A DNA stretch of 64,000 nt from Aquimarina aggregata (GCF_001632745.1 NZ_LQRT01000024.1:372001-436000); one strand, 5' to 3'. Numbered from the stretch's first letter, positions 46,135-55,429 are shown. Numbers and translations are program-made. The notes: a model not told the origin generated them from the letters alone.

Positions 46135-46672
46135 ATTGCCAATCCCACTGTACAATATGCCAAATTACATCATTAGAAGTATACACTAATAGGTCAGAGA
46201 AACCTACTGCATAATGGGCTTGTAAAGAACGAGTATTACTAGCAGCTACTTCAGTGATAAGTAGTTCGTATTTTTTACTTAATTCTTTTTTCATGGTTTG
46301 ATATAGTCCTCTAAAAAGTCCTTGTTTTCGATAAGCCTTGTCGATACAAATCTGACCCATAGTTATATAAGTGGTTGTGGGATTTAGGATTTCGTCTATT
46401 TTAACAAACATCGGTTTTAATATTTCTATCTCATCCTGAAATTCTTTGACCATCGAAAGAGCATACCCTACTACTGTGTCACCACTTTTAGCAATGATAT
46501 GGGCTTGCGTATCATTCATTTTTTTTAGAACTTCAATATCATGTTGAACAGTTACGAAACCTTCTTTTTGCTTTTCGTTTGTAGATATTGAAGCAGTTAA
46601 ATTTTTACGTTGTAAAGTTATGATTTGCTGCAATTCTTCTTCACTAGTGGCGATAGTAAAGTTTATATTCAT
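46133..46672 (-). CDS. GNAT family N-acetyltransferase
   Basis: A 179-residue single-domain acetyltransferase. The acetyl-CoA binding segment is QICIDKAYRKQGLFRGLYQTMKKEL (R/Q-x-x-G-x-G/A variant), preceded by a VVGYALSM strand and followed by the LITEVAASNTRSLQAHYAVGF segment typical of motif B. The substrate is unknown. It is 8 bases downstream of the M61 peptidase gene, so the two are probably translated from one message. Confidence 0.9.
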   Translation of the reverse strand: MNINFTIATSEEELQQIITLQRKNLTASISTNEKQKEGFVTVQHDIEVLKKMNDTQAHIIAKSGDTVVGYALSMVKEFQDEIEILKPMFVKIDEILNPTTTYITMGQICIDKAYRKQGLFRGLYQTMKKELSKKYELLITEVAASNTRSLQAHYAVGFSDLLVYTSNDVIWHIVQWDWQ

Positions 46673-46680
46673 AATAGTTG

Positions 46681-48477
46681 TTATTTAGCGGTTAGCCATT
46701 TTTCACGGTTTTCTATAGCTTTTTTATTAGGCTTCGGTAGTAGGGCTGTTTCAATTTTTGGATCGCTACTTAAAATAATTTCTGTTTTGATTTCTTTTTC
46801 AAATCTTTTGTACAGAATTTCTATTTTGCTATCAGGCTTATATTTTTCGAGTATTTTGGATAGTTCGCCTTGACTAGTGAACGATTCTTGGTTTAAGGAT
46901 AAAATGATATCATTTTTATCTAATCCAGCTTTGTATATAGGAGTGCCTTGTTTAGAATAGTTAGAAATAATAGCATTATTATGTTTGTCAAATTTTATAG
47001 ACGCACCTAGGTGTGATTTTTCTGAATTAGCATTTATAACGATACCAAAATCAGCAAATAGTTTTTTGTAATCAGGAATTTTGCTGTCGTCAATATATTT
47101 TTTGAAGAAGTTATTAGCAAAATCATCTCCGGCATATTCTTGTAAACTTGTTAGCAGGTTTTCTTTAGAATAAGGCACTTCTGTTTTTCCATATTTTTGC
47201 CAAATCAACTTCATATAACCATCTAGATTACGATCGTTTTTAAGTGTTCTTAATGATAGGTCTAAGGCTAAACCTAAAACGCTACCATAAGAGTAGTAAG
47301 AAATAAATGTATTTTCTCTATTCACAGGATCAACAGATGTTGCAGCATCTACAAACGGAGCTTGATAACTCATTTCTGTTGGGTTGAAATATGCTAATGC
47401 AGGTGAGTTCCACACATAATTATACGATCCTTTTAACCCTTTTATATACTGTTCTTGACTTATAATACCAGCTCTACATAAAATTAATCCAGTATAATAA
47501 CTCGTAAAGCCCTCGGCAAACCATAACTCTCCAGACATGTTTGCTTTTTCGAAATCAAAAGGTTCAAGTGTTTTTGGTCTAATGCGTTCTACGTTCCATG
47601 CATGAAAAAATTCATGTGAAACAGTGCCGATATTTTTTTTCATCCCTTCATTGGCGAGACTATTTTGGCTGGTAAGAATTGTTGAATTTCTGTGTTCCAT
47701 ACCATCACCAGATACTTGGGGCATATAACAAGCAAGAAAAGTATAAGTGCCATTATCAAATTTTGGATATTCTCCAAATACTGCTTTTTCTTGTACTACG
47801 ATTTTTTTTATTTTTTCAAAATAAGTGCTTACTTCTTCTTCATTTCCTAAATGATGTAAGGCTAACTTTATAGTGTATTCGGACTCATTAGAGCCAACTT
47901 TGAACTCACGTGTTGCATGATTACTAAGCTCTACAGGACTATCCATGAAGTATTGCAAATTTGGAGCAGTAAATGTATTGTTTCCGATAGCGTTGAGTTG
48001 TGTAGCGATTTTCCAATTTAAATCTTTTCTAGGCTCGAAAACTATATCGATTGGTTGATCTTTACGTTTTGGGGCATATATAAAAGTTGCAGGAATATTA
48101 AGGTGTGCATGGGTTTCGTCGATTTGAGAATAGGTGCCATCTCCTCTATCAGCAAATAAAACATATGAAATAGTGACGGTTCCATCATGTCCAGAAATGT
48201 CCCATTGGTGTGGATTTGGGCGTGTTATTTTTACAGCCTCACCCTTACTATTTGTAGCAATAACATTATATACATTCTTGGCAAACTCATGCAAAGCATA
48301 TCTGCCAGGTGATGTTCTACTCATTCGTAAAGAAAAAATGTCTGTTTTTATATTAGAAAAAGTAGCTTTTATATTGGCTTCATGATGAACAGCATTTTCA
48401 AAAGAAATATGATACGTGTTTTTGGTTTGAGCAAAAGAGACTAATGAAAATAAAATAAAAGCGGTAAATAACCTCAT
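46681..48477 (-). CDS. M61 family metallopeptidase with PDZ domain
   Basis: A 598-residue exported peptidase with a signal peptide (1-16). The N-terminal beta domain precedes a thermolysin-like catalytic domain whose zinc site is SHEFFHAWNVERIRP (HExxH) with the third ligand in LWFAEGFTSYYTGL. A PDZ domain follows at about 485-565 (GTPIYKAGLDKNDIILSLN). M61 enzymes, glycyl aminopeptidase-like, act in the periplasm; the PDZ domain probably recruits substrate C-termini. Adjacent GNAT gene follows on the same strand. Confidence 0.93.
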   Translation of the reverse strand: MRLFTAFILFSLVSFAQTKNTYHISFENAVHHEANIKATFSNIKTDIFSLRMSRTSPGRYALHEFAKNVYNVIATNSKGEAVKITRPNPHQWDISGHDGTVTISYVLFADRGDGTYSQIDETHAHLNIPATFIYAPKRKDQPIDIVFEPRKDLNWKIATQLNAIGNNTFTAPNLQYFMDSPVELSNHATREFKVGSNESEYTIKLALHHLGNEEEVSTYFEKIKKIVVQEKAVFGEYPKFDNGTYTFLACYMPQVSGDGMEHRNSTILTSQNSLANEGMKKNIGTVSHEFFHAWNVERIRPKTLEPFDFEKANMSGELWFAEGFTSYYTGLILCRAGIISQEQYIKGLKGSYNYVWNSPALAYFNPTEMSYQAPFVDAATSVDPVNRENTFISYYSYGSVLGLALDLSLRTLKNDRNLDGYMKLIWQKYGKTEVPYSKENLLTSLQEYAGDDFANNFFKKYIDDSKIPDYKKLFADFGIVINANSEKSHLGASIKFDKHNNAIISNYSKQGTPIYKAGLDKNDIILSLNQESFTSQGELSKILEKYKPDSKIEILYKRFEKEIKTEIILSSDPKIETALLPKPNKKAIENREKWLTAK

Positions 48478-48529
48478 TTTAAAAGTGTTTTAAATAGACA
48501 AAATTAAATATAATTATTAAAATTATGGT

Positions 48530-48733
48530 CTAAGGTTTATATTCTAAAATATCAGAAGGTTGGCATTCTAGAGCTTCGCAAATGGCTTCGAGCGTAGAAA
48601 ATCGTATGGCTTTGGCTTTACCTGATTTAAGGATAGAAAGATTGGCAGTAGTTATACCAATTTTTTGTGCCAATTCTTTACTTTTCATTTTTCGCTTAAT
48701 AAGCATTACGTCAAGATTTACGGTTATGGGCAT
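48530..48733 (-). CDS. XRE/Cro-type helix-turn-helix regulator (YozG-like)
   Basis: A 67-residue one-domain DNA-binding protein. The helix-turn-helix is KSKELAQKIGITTANLSILKSGKAKAI. Its start lies 2 bases after the stop of the DUF2975 membrane protein, an arrangement seen repeatedly for this pair. It is likely to bind the direct repeats in front of the pair and regulate it. Confidence 0.92.
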   Translation of the reverse strand: MPITVNLDVMLIKRKMKSKELAQKIGITTANLSILKSGKAKAIRFSTLEAICEALECQPSDILEYKP

Positions 48734-48735
48734 AA

Positions 48736-49260
48736 TTATATGGTTAAGTCATTTTCCTCTTTTAGTGTTTTGGCTCTTTTGAATATTTCTGCAAGTAAAT
48801 AAAAAGCGAGTCCGCAAGGGATTAAAAAGGTAAATTCGTTTTTAAGTTCTTTAAAAAAGTTAAAAGATGCCCCTTGTATTACAGAAAGTAAAAATTGTAA
48901 AACAAGAACATTAATAGTGTATGTAATAAAAACATTTCCAATTTTTTTGAAGTAATTAATGTTTTTTTGACTAAAGTAGTTTTCCTTTTCTATTTCTTTT
49001 AAAATAGAAACAAAATGAGTAAAACCATAAATTAGATACCCTCTCCAAAAGAAAAGAGCTGTTATTATGATGTAGTAACTCCACATGATTGCATTTTTTG
49101 ATGTAAACCAATTTTCATTTTTGTTTACAGATTTTGACCAGCTTGCAAAACTTTTGAATTGCTCAAAATTAAATTCTTGGATATCATTTATTAATATAGA
49201 TGTTGTAGAAATAAGGACAACATATGTGATGACTCTAAGAAGTGTTGTATTATTCTTCAT
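48736..49260 (-). CDS. DUF2975 membrane protein
   Basis: A 174-residue inner-membrane protein with four hydrophobic helices (about 9-27, 57-77, 107-130, 142-163). The order and the Phe/Lys-rich loop before helix 3 (EKENYFSQKNINYFKKIGN) fit the DUF2975 family, whose members are almost always paired with a small XRE regulator as here. Function unknown; the pair might sense a membrane signal. Confidence 0.88.
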   Translation of the reverse strand: MKNNTTLLRVITYVVLISTTSILINDIQEFNFEQFKSFASWSKSVNKNENWFTSKNAIMWSYYIIITALFFWRGYLIYGFTHFVSILKEIEKENYFSQKNINYFKKIGNVFITYTINVLVLQFLLSVIQGASFNFFKELKNEFTFLIPCGLAFYLLAEIFKRAKTLKEENDLTI

Positions 49261-49269
49261 ATTGATAAT

Positions 49270-49319
49270 AATTATTGTTTATCGATAATAAATATACAAA
49301 AAATTATTGTTTATCAATA
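49270..49319 (-). promoter_or_regulatory. Direct repeats flanking the DUF2975/XRE promoter
   Basis: AATTATTGTTTATC(G/A)ATA occurs at 49270-49287 and 49302-49319, 32 bases apart, about three helix turns. On the minus strand a TTG/18/TATATTTA promoter lies between and over them, so they are good candidates for operator sites of the XRE protein. Confidence 0.6.
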
Positions 49320-49395
49320 TTTTTTTATCGTTAAAGAATATTTTATAAATATTTTAGATAATAGTATATATGTATTTCGTACTACTAATTTATTG

Positions 49396-49403
49396 TATTT
49401 TAG
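49396..49403 (+). promoter_or_regulatory. Probable bioF -7 box
   Basis: TATTTTAG resembles the -7 consensus and ends 4 bases before the bioF ATG. If it is used, the message would be leaderless or nearly so. No -33 box at proper spacing is clear. Confidence 0.35.
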
Positions 49404-49407
49404 CCCT

Positions 49408-50562
49408 ATGGAAGGGTTGCCAAAAAAACTTCAAAAGAAACTATTTGATAGAGCGCAAAATAATGCGTTGCGCACACTTCCTGGTTCAAAAGGTTGGGTA
49501 GATTTTTCATCGAATGATTATTTAGGTTTTGCATCGTCAAAAGATATTTTCAATGAAACCCATAAGTTGTTAGAAGAAAAAAAAACCTTTAGAAACGGAG
49601 CTACAGGTTCTAGGTTACTTTCTGGAAATCATAATTTTTACATAGAAACCGAGCAAATGTTGGCAAAGTTTCATTATGCAGATGCAGCTTTGATTTTTAA
49701 TTCAGGATATGATGCCAATATTGGATTTTTTTCTTCGGTACCACAACGAGGAGATATTATTTTTTATGATGAATTGATTCATGCCTCAATTCGAGATGGA
49801 CTGCAGATGGGTATTGCTAAGTCTTATAAGTTTAAGCACAATGATATAGATGATTTACAAGAAAAGATAACGACACTTTCTGCCAAGTTAGAAAACGATA
49901 ATGAAGTATATGTTGTTACAGAATCTGTTTTTTCTATGGATGGCGATTCTCCAGATTTAAAAAAGCTTGTATCTTTTTGTAAAAATAAAAATTATCAATT
50001 AGTTGTTGATGAGGCCCATGCCTTGGGAGTTTTTGGAAAAAATGGAATAGGATTAGTACAGGAACTTGGGTTAGAACATCAAGTTTTTGCAAGGATCAAT
50101 ACATTCGGAAAAGCAATGGGTTGTCATGGAGCAGTTATTTTAGGAAGTAAAGATTTAAAGAGTTATTTAATCAATTTCTCTAGAAGCTTTATATACACAA
50201 CGGGGTTACCACCACATTCATTAGCAACCATACAAACTGCTTATAAAGAATTACAAGATTCTGTAGAGGCACAAAAATTAGTCGAAAACATTTCTTTCTT
50301 CAATAAAAAAATCAAAGAAACAGAACTAGATTCAATATTTATCAAAAGTAATTCTGCTATACATTGTTGTATAATTTCAGGAAATGAGAATGTAGAAAAA
50401 GTCGCTAGGCAAATTCAAGAAAAAGGATTTGATGTAAAGCCAATTAAATCTCCTACAGTGGCAAAAGGTAAGGAGCGATTACGTTTTTGTTTGCATAGCT
50501 TTAATTCTAAAAAAGAAATAACCAAAGTTATAGAGTTGTTAGCTATTTTTGCAAAGACGTAA
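49408..50562 (+). CDS. bioF: 8-amino-7-oxononanoate synthase
   Basis: A PLP enzyme joining pimeloyl-ACP (or pimeloyl-CoA) with alanine, the first step of the biotin ring assembly. Family marks are FSSNDYLGFA, GATGSRLLSGNH, VVDEAHALGVFG and the PLP-binding Lys in INTFGKAMGCHGAV. ATG at 49408 gives 384 residues, the usual length; a TTG five codons upstream is less likely because it overlaps the -7 box. Head of the bioF-bioD-hydrolase-bioA transcript. Confidence 0.94.
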   Translation: MEGLPKKLQKKLFDRAQNNALRTLPGSKGWVDFSSNDYLGFASSKDIFNETHKLLEEKKTFRNGATGSRLLSGNHNFYIETEQMLAKFHYADAALIFNSGYDANIGFFSSVPQRGDIIFYDELIHASIRDGLQMGIAKSYKFKHNDIDDLQEKITTLSAKLENDNEVYVVTESVFSMDGDSPDLKKLVSFCKNKNYQLVVDEAHALGVFGKNGIGLVQELGLEHQVFARINTFGKAMGCHGAVILGSKDLKSYLINFSRSFIYTTGLPPHSLATIQTAYKELQDSVEAQKLVENISFFNKKIKETELDSIFIKSNSAIHCCIISGNENVEKVARQIQEKGFDVKPIKSPTVAKGKERLRFCLHSFNSKKEITKVIELLAIFAKT

Positions 50563-50574
50563 ACCCATACGAAT

Positions 50575-51216
50575 ATGTTGAAAATAGAAAACGAAAACCC
50601 TAAAAAAATATTTATAACTGGAATTGGTACCGATGTGGGCAAAACTATAGTTTCGGCGATTGTCACAGAGGCATTAAGTGCAGATTATTTTAAACCAATA
50701 CAAGCCGGAGATTTAGACTATGCTGATGCACATAAGGTAAAAGAGTTGGTATCTAATTCAAAATCGCATTTTTTCCCAAATAGTTATGCGCTAAATACCC
50801 CTATGAGTCCACATGCTGCAGCAGAAATTGATGGAGTCGAAATTAAATTAGATGAGATAGTTTTACCTCAAACAGATAATCATTTGGTAATTGAAGGAGC
50901 AGGAGGACTTTTAGTACCTATTAATCAAGAAGACACTATTTTAGATCTAATTGCATCAGAATATAAGGTTATTGTGGTTTCAAGGCATTATTTGGGGAGT
51001 ATTAATCATACGTTAATGACTATTTGGATCTTAAAAGAACAAGGATTTAATGTGTCGGTTATCTTTAATGGAGATGAGCATAAAACAACCGAGGATGTTA
51101 TTCGTAACATGACAGATGTATCAGTAATTGGTAGGATAGATGATGAGCCATATTTTGATCAAAATGTAGTAAGAGAATACGCAGCATTATTTAAGGAAAA
51201 ATTAGAATTACTTTAA
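50575..51216 (+). CDS. bioD: Dethiobiotin synthetase
   Basis: It closes the ureido ring of dethiobiotin with ATP and CO2. The P-loop GIGTDVGKTI is at about residues 17-26, and the substrate-binding GAGGLLVPIN segment is near residue 108. 213 residues is a normal length. It starts 12 bases after bioF. Confidence 0.95.
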   Translation: MLKIENENPKKIFITGIGTDVGKTIVSAIVTEALSADYFKPIQAGDLDYADAHKVKELVSNSKSHFFPNSYALNTPMSPHAAAEIDGVEIKLDEIVLPQTDNHLVIEGAGGLLVPINQEDTILDLIASEYKVIVVSRHYLGSINHTLMTIWILKEQGFNVSVIFNGDEHKTTEDVIRNMTDVSVIGRIDDEPYFDQNVVREYAALFKEKLELL

Positions 51217-51247
51217 TTGAATTTTTGAAATTTAAGTTGTGAAAACA

Positions 51248-51784
51248 ATGAAACCGAAATTGTTACTCCTTTCTGATTTGTGGGGTATTGAAAATGCCGT
51301 ATGGATACAAGACTACCTACAACGTTTAGAGAGCGATTTTGAGATTAAAGTTTACGATTCTTGTCGTTTAGGAGAGATTAATACTTCTAGTACATTAGAA
51401 ACCAAGAGACATCAACAATTTATTGATAAAGGAATCGATAATGCAGTTCAAAAACTTTTAAAATTAGAAAAAAAGAAAATCAATATTCTGGCATTTAGTA
51501 TTGGGGGTACCATTGCATGGAAAGCAGGATTACAAGGTTTAGATATTGATCGTTTTTATAGTGTTTCTTCGACAAGATTGAGATATGAAGATGAAATCCC
51601 TAAGGCTAAGATTAAACTTTATTTTGGAGGAGATGATGTGTATAAGCCCAATGTAGAATGGTTCAAGAAAAATGAAATAGATAATAAAATCTATAAAAAT
51701 AAAGCACATCATCTGTATTCTGAAATTGATTTTATAACTCATCTGTGTACTGAAATTATAGATGATGAAAAGAGATGTGTTTAG
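51248..51784 (+). CDS. Small alpha/beta hydrolase in the biotin operon (candidate pimeloyl-ACP esterase)
   Basis: ATG at 51248 gives 178 residues. A compact alpha/beta hydrolase: LLLLSDLWG as first strand, NILAFSIGGTIAWKAG as the nucleophile elbow with Ser84 (first Gly replaced by Ala), LYFGGDD with Asp129/130, and AHHLYSE with His154/155. The triad can be completed, and the position between bioD and bioA is where a BioH-like pimeloyl-ACP methyl ester esterase would belong. It does not look like BioH or BioG in sequence. No BioC methyltransferase is in this window. Role inferred from context only. Confidence 0.7.
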   Translation: MKPKLLLLSDLWGIENAVWIQDYLQRLESDFEIKVYDSCRLGEINTSSTLETKRHQQFIDKGIDNAVQKLLKLEKKKINILAFSIGGTIAWKAGLQGLDIDRFYSVSSTRLRYEDEIPKAKIKLYFGGDDVYKPNVEWFKKNEIDNKIYKNKAHHLYSEIDFITHLCTEIIDDEKRCV

Positions 51785-51834
51785 TACATCTTTTTAGAAA
51801 ATGTATTGACAAATAATATAAGTAGTATAGCAAT

Positions 51835-53100
51835 ATGACCTTAAAAGAAAGAGATAAAAAACATTTATGGCATCCACTAACGCAGCATAAAATTCATCCA
51901 GATGCATTGCCGATTATAAAAGCAAAAGGAGCATTGTTATACGACGAAAGTGGAAAAACGTATATCGATGGGATTGCCTCTTGGTATACTGCTATGTACG
52001 GGCATTGTAATGACTATATTTTAGAGAAAGTACAGCAGCAAATGCAGCAATTGGATCAGATTGTTTTTGCTGGGTTTACACATGAACCAGCTATAAAATT
52101 ATCGGAGGAACTAATTAAAATCTTACCGGATAATCAAGAAAAAGTATTTTTCTCGGATAATGGTTCTACGGCTAACGAAGTAGGTATTAAAATGGCATTG
52201 CAATATCATTTTAATAAAGGAGAAAAACGAAATACTATTATTGCGTTTGAAGATGGTTTTCACGGCGATACTTTTGGAGCTATGTCTGCTTCAGGTTTAT
52301 CTGTTTATAATGGTCCTTTTGAAGACTTTTTTATAGATGTAAAACGTATACCCACGCCAAATTCAGAAAATATAAATGATGTTTTAGAGCAATTAAAATT
52401 CATCATTCAAGAAAACAAGGTTGCTGCTTTTATTTATGAACCCCTAGTACAAGGCGCAAATGCTATGCATATGTTCGAAGCTCACCATTTAGATCAACTC
52501 CTAGAACTTTGTAGAGCGAACAAAATTATTACGATTGCTGATGAGGTAATGACAGGTTTTGGAAAAACAGGTAAAACCTTTGCATCCGACTATCTTGAAT
52601 TTAAACCAGATATTATCTCAATGTCTAAATCTCTTACTGCTGGATTTGTACCTATGGCAGTTACTAGTTGTACACAACAGGTATATGATGCATTTTTAGA
52701 CGATTCTGTAGGAAAAGCGTTTTTTCATGCACATACCTATTCTGCAAATCCAATTGCGTGTACTGTAGCTTTGGCTGGGATAGAATTATTGCAAAGTGAA
52801 GAAATGCAACATAACATTCAACGAATAATAAGTTCACATACAACGTTTGATAATACCATAAAAAACCATCCTAAAGTAAAAATTACTCGTCAAAAAGGTG
52901 TTATATATGCTTTGGAGTTAAATATTGATATGAATCGCTATGGCAAAAAACGATATGAGATGTTTAACCACTTTATGCAACAAGGTGTTTTTCTACGGCC
53001 ATTAGGAAATACCATTTACATTCTTGCTCCTTATGTGATTACAAAAGAAGAGTTAGATAAGGTTTATAATGCTATTTTAGAATTATTGGAAACAATTTAG
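51835..53100 (+). CDS. bioA: Adenosylmethionine--8-amino-7-oxononanoate aminotransferase
   Basis: It converts KAPA to DAPA with S-adenosylmethionine as amino donor. Landmarks are WHPLTQHK at the N-terminus, SDNGSTANEVGIKMALQY, EDGFHGDTFGAMSASG, the DEVMTGFGKTGK segment, and the PLP Lys in SMSKSLTAGF. 421 residues is the expected length. Fourth gene of the operon, 50 bases after the hydrolase. Confidence 0.96.
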   Translation: MTLKERDKKHLWHPLTQHKIHPDALPIIKAKGALLYDESGKTYIDGIASWYTAMYGHCNDYILEKVQQQMQQLDQIVFAGFTHEPAIKLSEELIKILPDNQEKVFFSDNGSTANEVGIKMALQYHFNKGEKRNTIIAFEDGFHGDTFGAMSASGLSVYNGPFEDFFIDVKRIPTPNSENINDVLEQLKFIIQENKVAAFIYEPLVQGANAMHMFEAHHLDQLLELCRANKIITIADEVMTGFGKTGKTFASDYLEFKPDIISMSKSLTAGFVPMAVTSCTQQVYDAFLDDSVGKAFFHAHTYSANPIACTVALAGIELLQSEEMQHNIQRIISSHTTFDNTIKNHPKVKITRQKGVIYALELNIDMNRYGKKRYEMFNHFMQQGVFLRPLGNTIYILAPYVITKEELDKVYNAILELLETI

Positions 53101-53136
53101 GCATGTTGTTTGATATGTAGGAGGAAAACTTTTGAC

Positions 53137-53850
53137 ATGAAGTCACTTTTACTTTCTTTGCTAATAATTCCTTTTTTAGTTAATGGGCAATCTATACCAA
53201 TAGACCAAAAGACTCACAATGAGGTTAATAAGAAATATCAATTTTATATAAGTACAAGATATAGTCAAATTCAGTATAATAAGGAATTACAAATTGACGA
53301 ACCAGTGGATTCTATAGTAATAGACACTGTAGGTTCGCTTTCGATAAATGAATTTAAACAGAAGTACCCTAAATTAGATTCAATAAAATTTTCTTCTAAA
53401 GAAGCTATAGCATATAAATGGTTTTCATTAGTATATGTTAAAAAGTGGAAAGAAACCCCCGTATCTTTTATGAGAAGTGTTGCCAAGAAACGCAGAATTT
53501 ATGAGAAGATTGATAACTTATTGTTAAATTGGAAGAAAGTTGAACAAAATTATGAAAATCAAGTTGGTATAGAATTAAAACTAGATCGGGATATAAAGTA
53601 TATTAGTTATTATATTTTTGATACGATCAACAAGACACTTGTTCAGTATGATACACTAGGAGATACATCAAAAACTGCTTACGTTCATCTCAATAAGGAC
53701 AAACAATTTTTATTAATTGTCTTTGATATCCAAGAAGATGAGATGTTTTATGCTAGAAGATATATTAACAGTCATGAAGATCAAGAAATACAACTTTCTT
53801 TTAAAGAGGTGAAAATAGATGAATTAGAATATTGCTTTAAGATACATTAA
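53137..53850 (+). CDS. Exported protein of unknown function
   Basis: Starting at 53137 (MKSLLLSLLIIPFLVNGQS) the 237-residue protein has a good signal peptide; an in-frame ATG nine codons upstream would add a cysteine- and arginine-rich stretch before it. The mature part is charged, with aromatic and Lys/Glu runs, and no motif I recognise. It follows bioA by 36 bases but there is no link to biotin. Its last 14 bases overlap the end of the convergent gene. Confidence 0.7.
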   Translation: MKSLLLSLLIIPFLVNGQSIPIDQKTHNEVNKKYQFYISTRYSQIQYNKELQIDEPVDSIVIDTVGSLSINEFKQKYPKLDSIKFSSKEAIAYKWFSLVYVKKWKETPVSFMRSVAKKRRIYEKIDNLLLNWKKVEQNYENQVGIELKLDRDIKYISYYIFDTINKTLVQYDTLGDTSKTAYVHLNKDKQFLLIVFDIQEDEMFYARRYINSHEDQEIQLSFKEVKIDELEYCFKIH

Positions 53851-54886
53851 GCAAAGTACTATTCTTGATTTTATCTTCTAAAGTAGTTTTAAATTCTTCT
53901 TTAGTATCGATAAAAAATGCGATTCTTTTATAGGTCTTTTCAATTCCATAAAGACCTGTAAGTGTTTGTTCATTTTTTAAGGTAATGACCATATTATGAC
54001 CTTCTAGTTCACCTAGAGGAGATAATTTTCGAGTTTTAGTATCAAATTCGATATCTTTTGATGTAATTTCTATGGTTTCTATTGAATTAATTTCTATACT
54101 CGTTTCACTTAAAATACCATAGCGTAGATGCAGTATATTATCGTCAATTACTATAGGCCTTTTTGCAATAGATTTTAAGAACCCAAAGATTTGAATACCT
54201 GAATAAATACTTAGTCCCGAAGCAATCCAAGCAGCAATAACGTTCCATTTTAAGAGAAGTATATGAATTGTATAGGTCTCAACTCCTATAATCAATATCA
54301 AAGCTAGTAGTAGTGCAATAGTGCCACTGTTTTTATGATAAGTAAATTCATTTTTCTCAATAGTTCTTTTTTTCCAAGCTATGAAACCGTAGTAAAAAAC
54401 AGCTAGTTCCATAGCAACTAAAGTTGCTGCTTTACGAGGTAGTATTTCAATACACGTTTCTTTTAACGCAGTAAAAAAATCTGGTTTTAGTTGTGCATTA
54501 GCCTTATATCTCAGAATTGTTTTTCGAACCTTATAAAAAACATAACTCGCAACACTTAGCTCAACGATTGGAAATATCCAAGTTTTAGCCCAGTTTAGAG
54601 TAAATTGTTGTTCTTGAGGTATAATAAAAGAAGAAATCAGTACTCCTAGCACAAAAAATGAAACTACGGTAGTTTTGGGAATGTTTTTCTTCTTAATCAA
54701 TAAAAAATAAACAAAAGGTATAGTAAATAACAAATCAATAGTTACCCCAACAGATAAGGCATCAGGATGTGCTTCGAATACTTTTGATCGCGTAATCAAA
54801 ACCATCACAGCTATTAATGTTAACGGAAGCCCAAAGGTTACTAAAGAGGAAGTGTTAATTCTGGCGTTCGTCTTCGTTTTGCTCAT
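53837..54886 (-). CDS. Multi-pass membrane protein, unknown function
   Basis: A 349-residue protein with about five to six hydrophobic helices in the first 230 residues, followed by a soluble C-terminal part (about 245-349) of beta strands (IVIDDNILHLRYGILSETSIEINSIETIEITSKDIEF) reminiscent of bacterial PH-like domains. Its start overlaps the upstream Coa1-like gene by 32 bases, so translation is likely coupled. No function is assigned. Confidence 0.75.
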   Translation of the reverse strand: MSKTKTNARINTSSLVTFGLPLTLIAVMVLITRSKVFEAHPDALSVGVTIDLLFTIPFVYFLLIKKKNIPKTTVVSFFVLGVLISSFIIPQEQQFTLNWAKTWIFPIVELSVASYVFYKVRKTILRYKANAQLKPDFFTALKETCIEILPRKAATLVAMELAVFYYGFIAWKKRTIEKNEFTYHKNSGTIALLLALILIIGVETYTIHILLLKWNVIAAWIASGLSIYSGIQIFGFLKSIAKRPIVIDDNILHLRYGILSETSIEINSIETIEITSKDIEFDTKTRKLSPLGELEGHNMVITLKNEQTLTGLYGIEKTYKRIAFFIDTKEEFKTTLEDKIKNSTLLNVS

Positions 54887-55301
54887 ATCCTAATAGATCT
54901 ATTTGTTCATCTGTTCCAGAAATAATCACATACATGTCTGAATATGTCCATTGATCATTTCGTTTATTTCCAACCACATAAAGTTTAGCTTCTCCTTTTG
55001 GGCCTTTAATAGGAACAGAAATATTCGCTATTCCTACACTATTTTTAATTGAAATTTCCCCTTGCATCATGCCATTTGTCTCGATAGGTTCGCCTAGTAT
55101 CTCAATCACATATTCGTCTTGTTGTACTTTGGCTAGGCCTTCTTTATAAGGGTCAGAACCGGTCATTAACTTACTGACCCCAAAAATCATAGATCCTAAA
55201 AAAACAAAAAATAAGACGATAATAGTTAAGCACCCTCCTAAAGGAACTACCCATCCCCAGTTTCTGGCAAACCAACTTTTTTGTTGTCCATGATCTTCCA
55301 T
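54855..55301 (-). CDS. Coa1-family (cytochrome c oxidase assembly factor-like) membrane protein
   Basis: A 148-residue protein with a single N-terminal membrane helix (about 18-40), preceded by WFARNWGWVVP. The extracytoplasmic part has a Coa1/TIM21-like order: SDPYKEGLAKVQQDEYVIEILGEPIE, GEISIKNSVGIANISVPIKGPKGEAKLYVVG, and WTYSDMYVII. The family includes mitochondrial cytochrome oxidase assembly factor 1; in bacteria the role is not clear, and no oxidase genes are near. It is cotranscribed with the overlapping membrane gene. Confidence 0.82.
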   Translation of the reverse strand: MEDHGQQKSWFARNWGWVVPLGGCLTIIVLFFVFLGSMIFGVSKLMTGSDPYKEGLAKVQQDEYVIEILGEPIETNGMMQGEISIKNSVGIANISVPIKGPKGEAKLYVVGNKRNDQWTYSDMYVIISGTDEQIDLLGYEQNEDERQN

Positions 55302-55398
55302 ATTGTATTGTTATAGTTTTGTTTATTAATATGTAGCTAAAAACTAGTTTTTGTTACGAAATTATAGGGTTATAATTATGTAAAAAACAGAATTACTA

Positions 55399-55429
55399 TT
55401 GAACAAAACAGATCAAACCCCTACATTTG
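55399..55429 (+). promoter_or_regulatory. Promoter of the ketoacyl-synthase-like gene
   Basis: TTG at 55399-55401, a 20-base spacer and TACATTTG at 55422-55429 match the Bacteroidota consensus. This decides the start: the first in-frame TTG belongs to the -33 box, so translation must begin later, at 55444. Confidence 0.7.
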
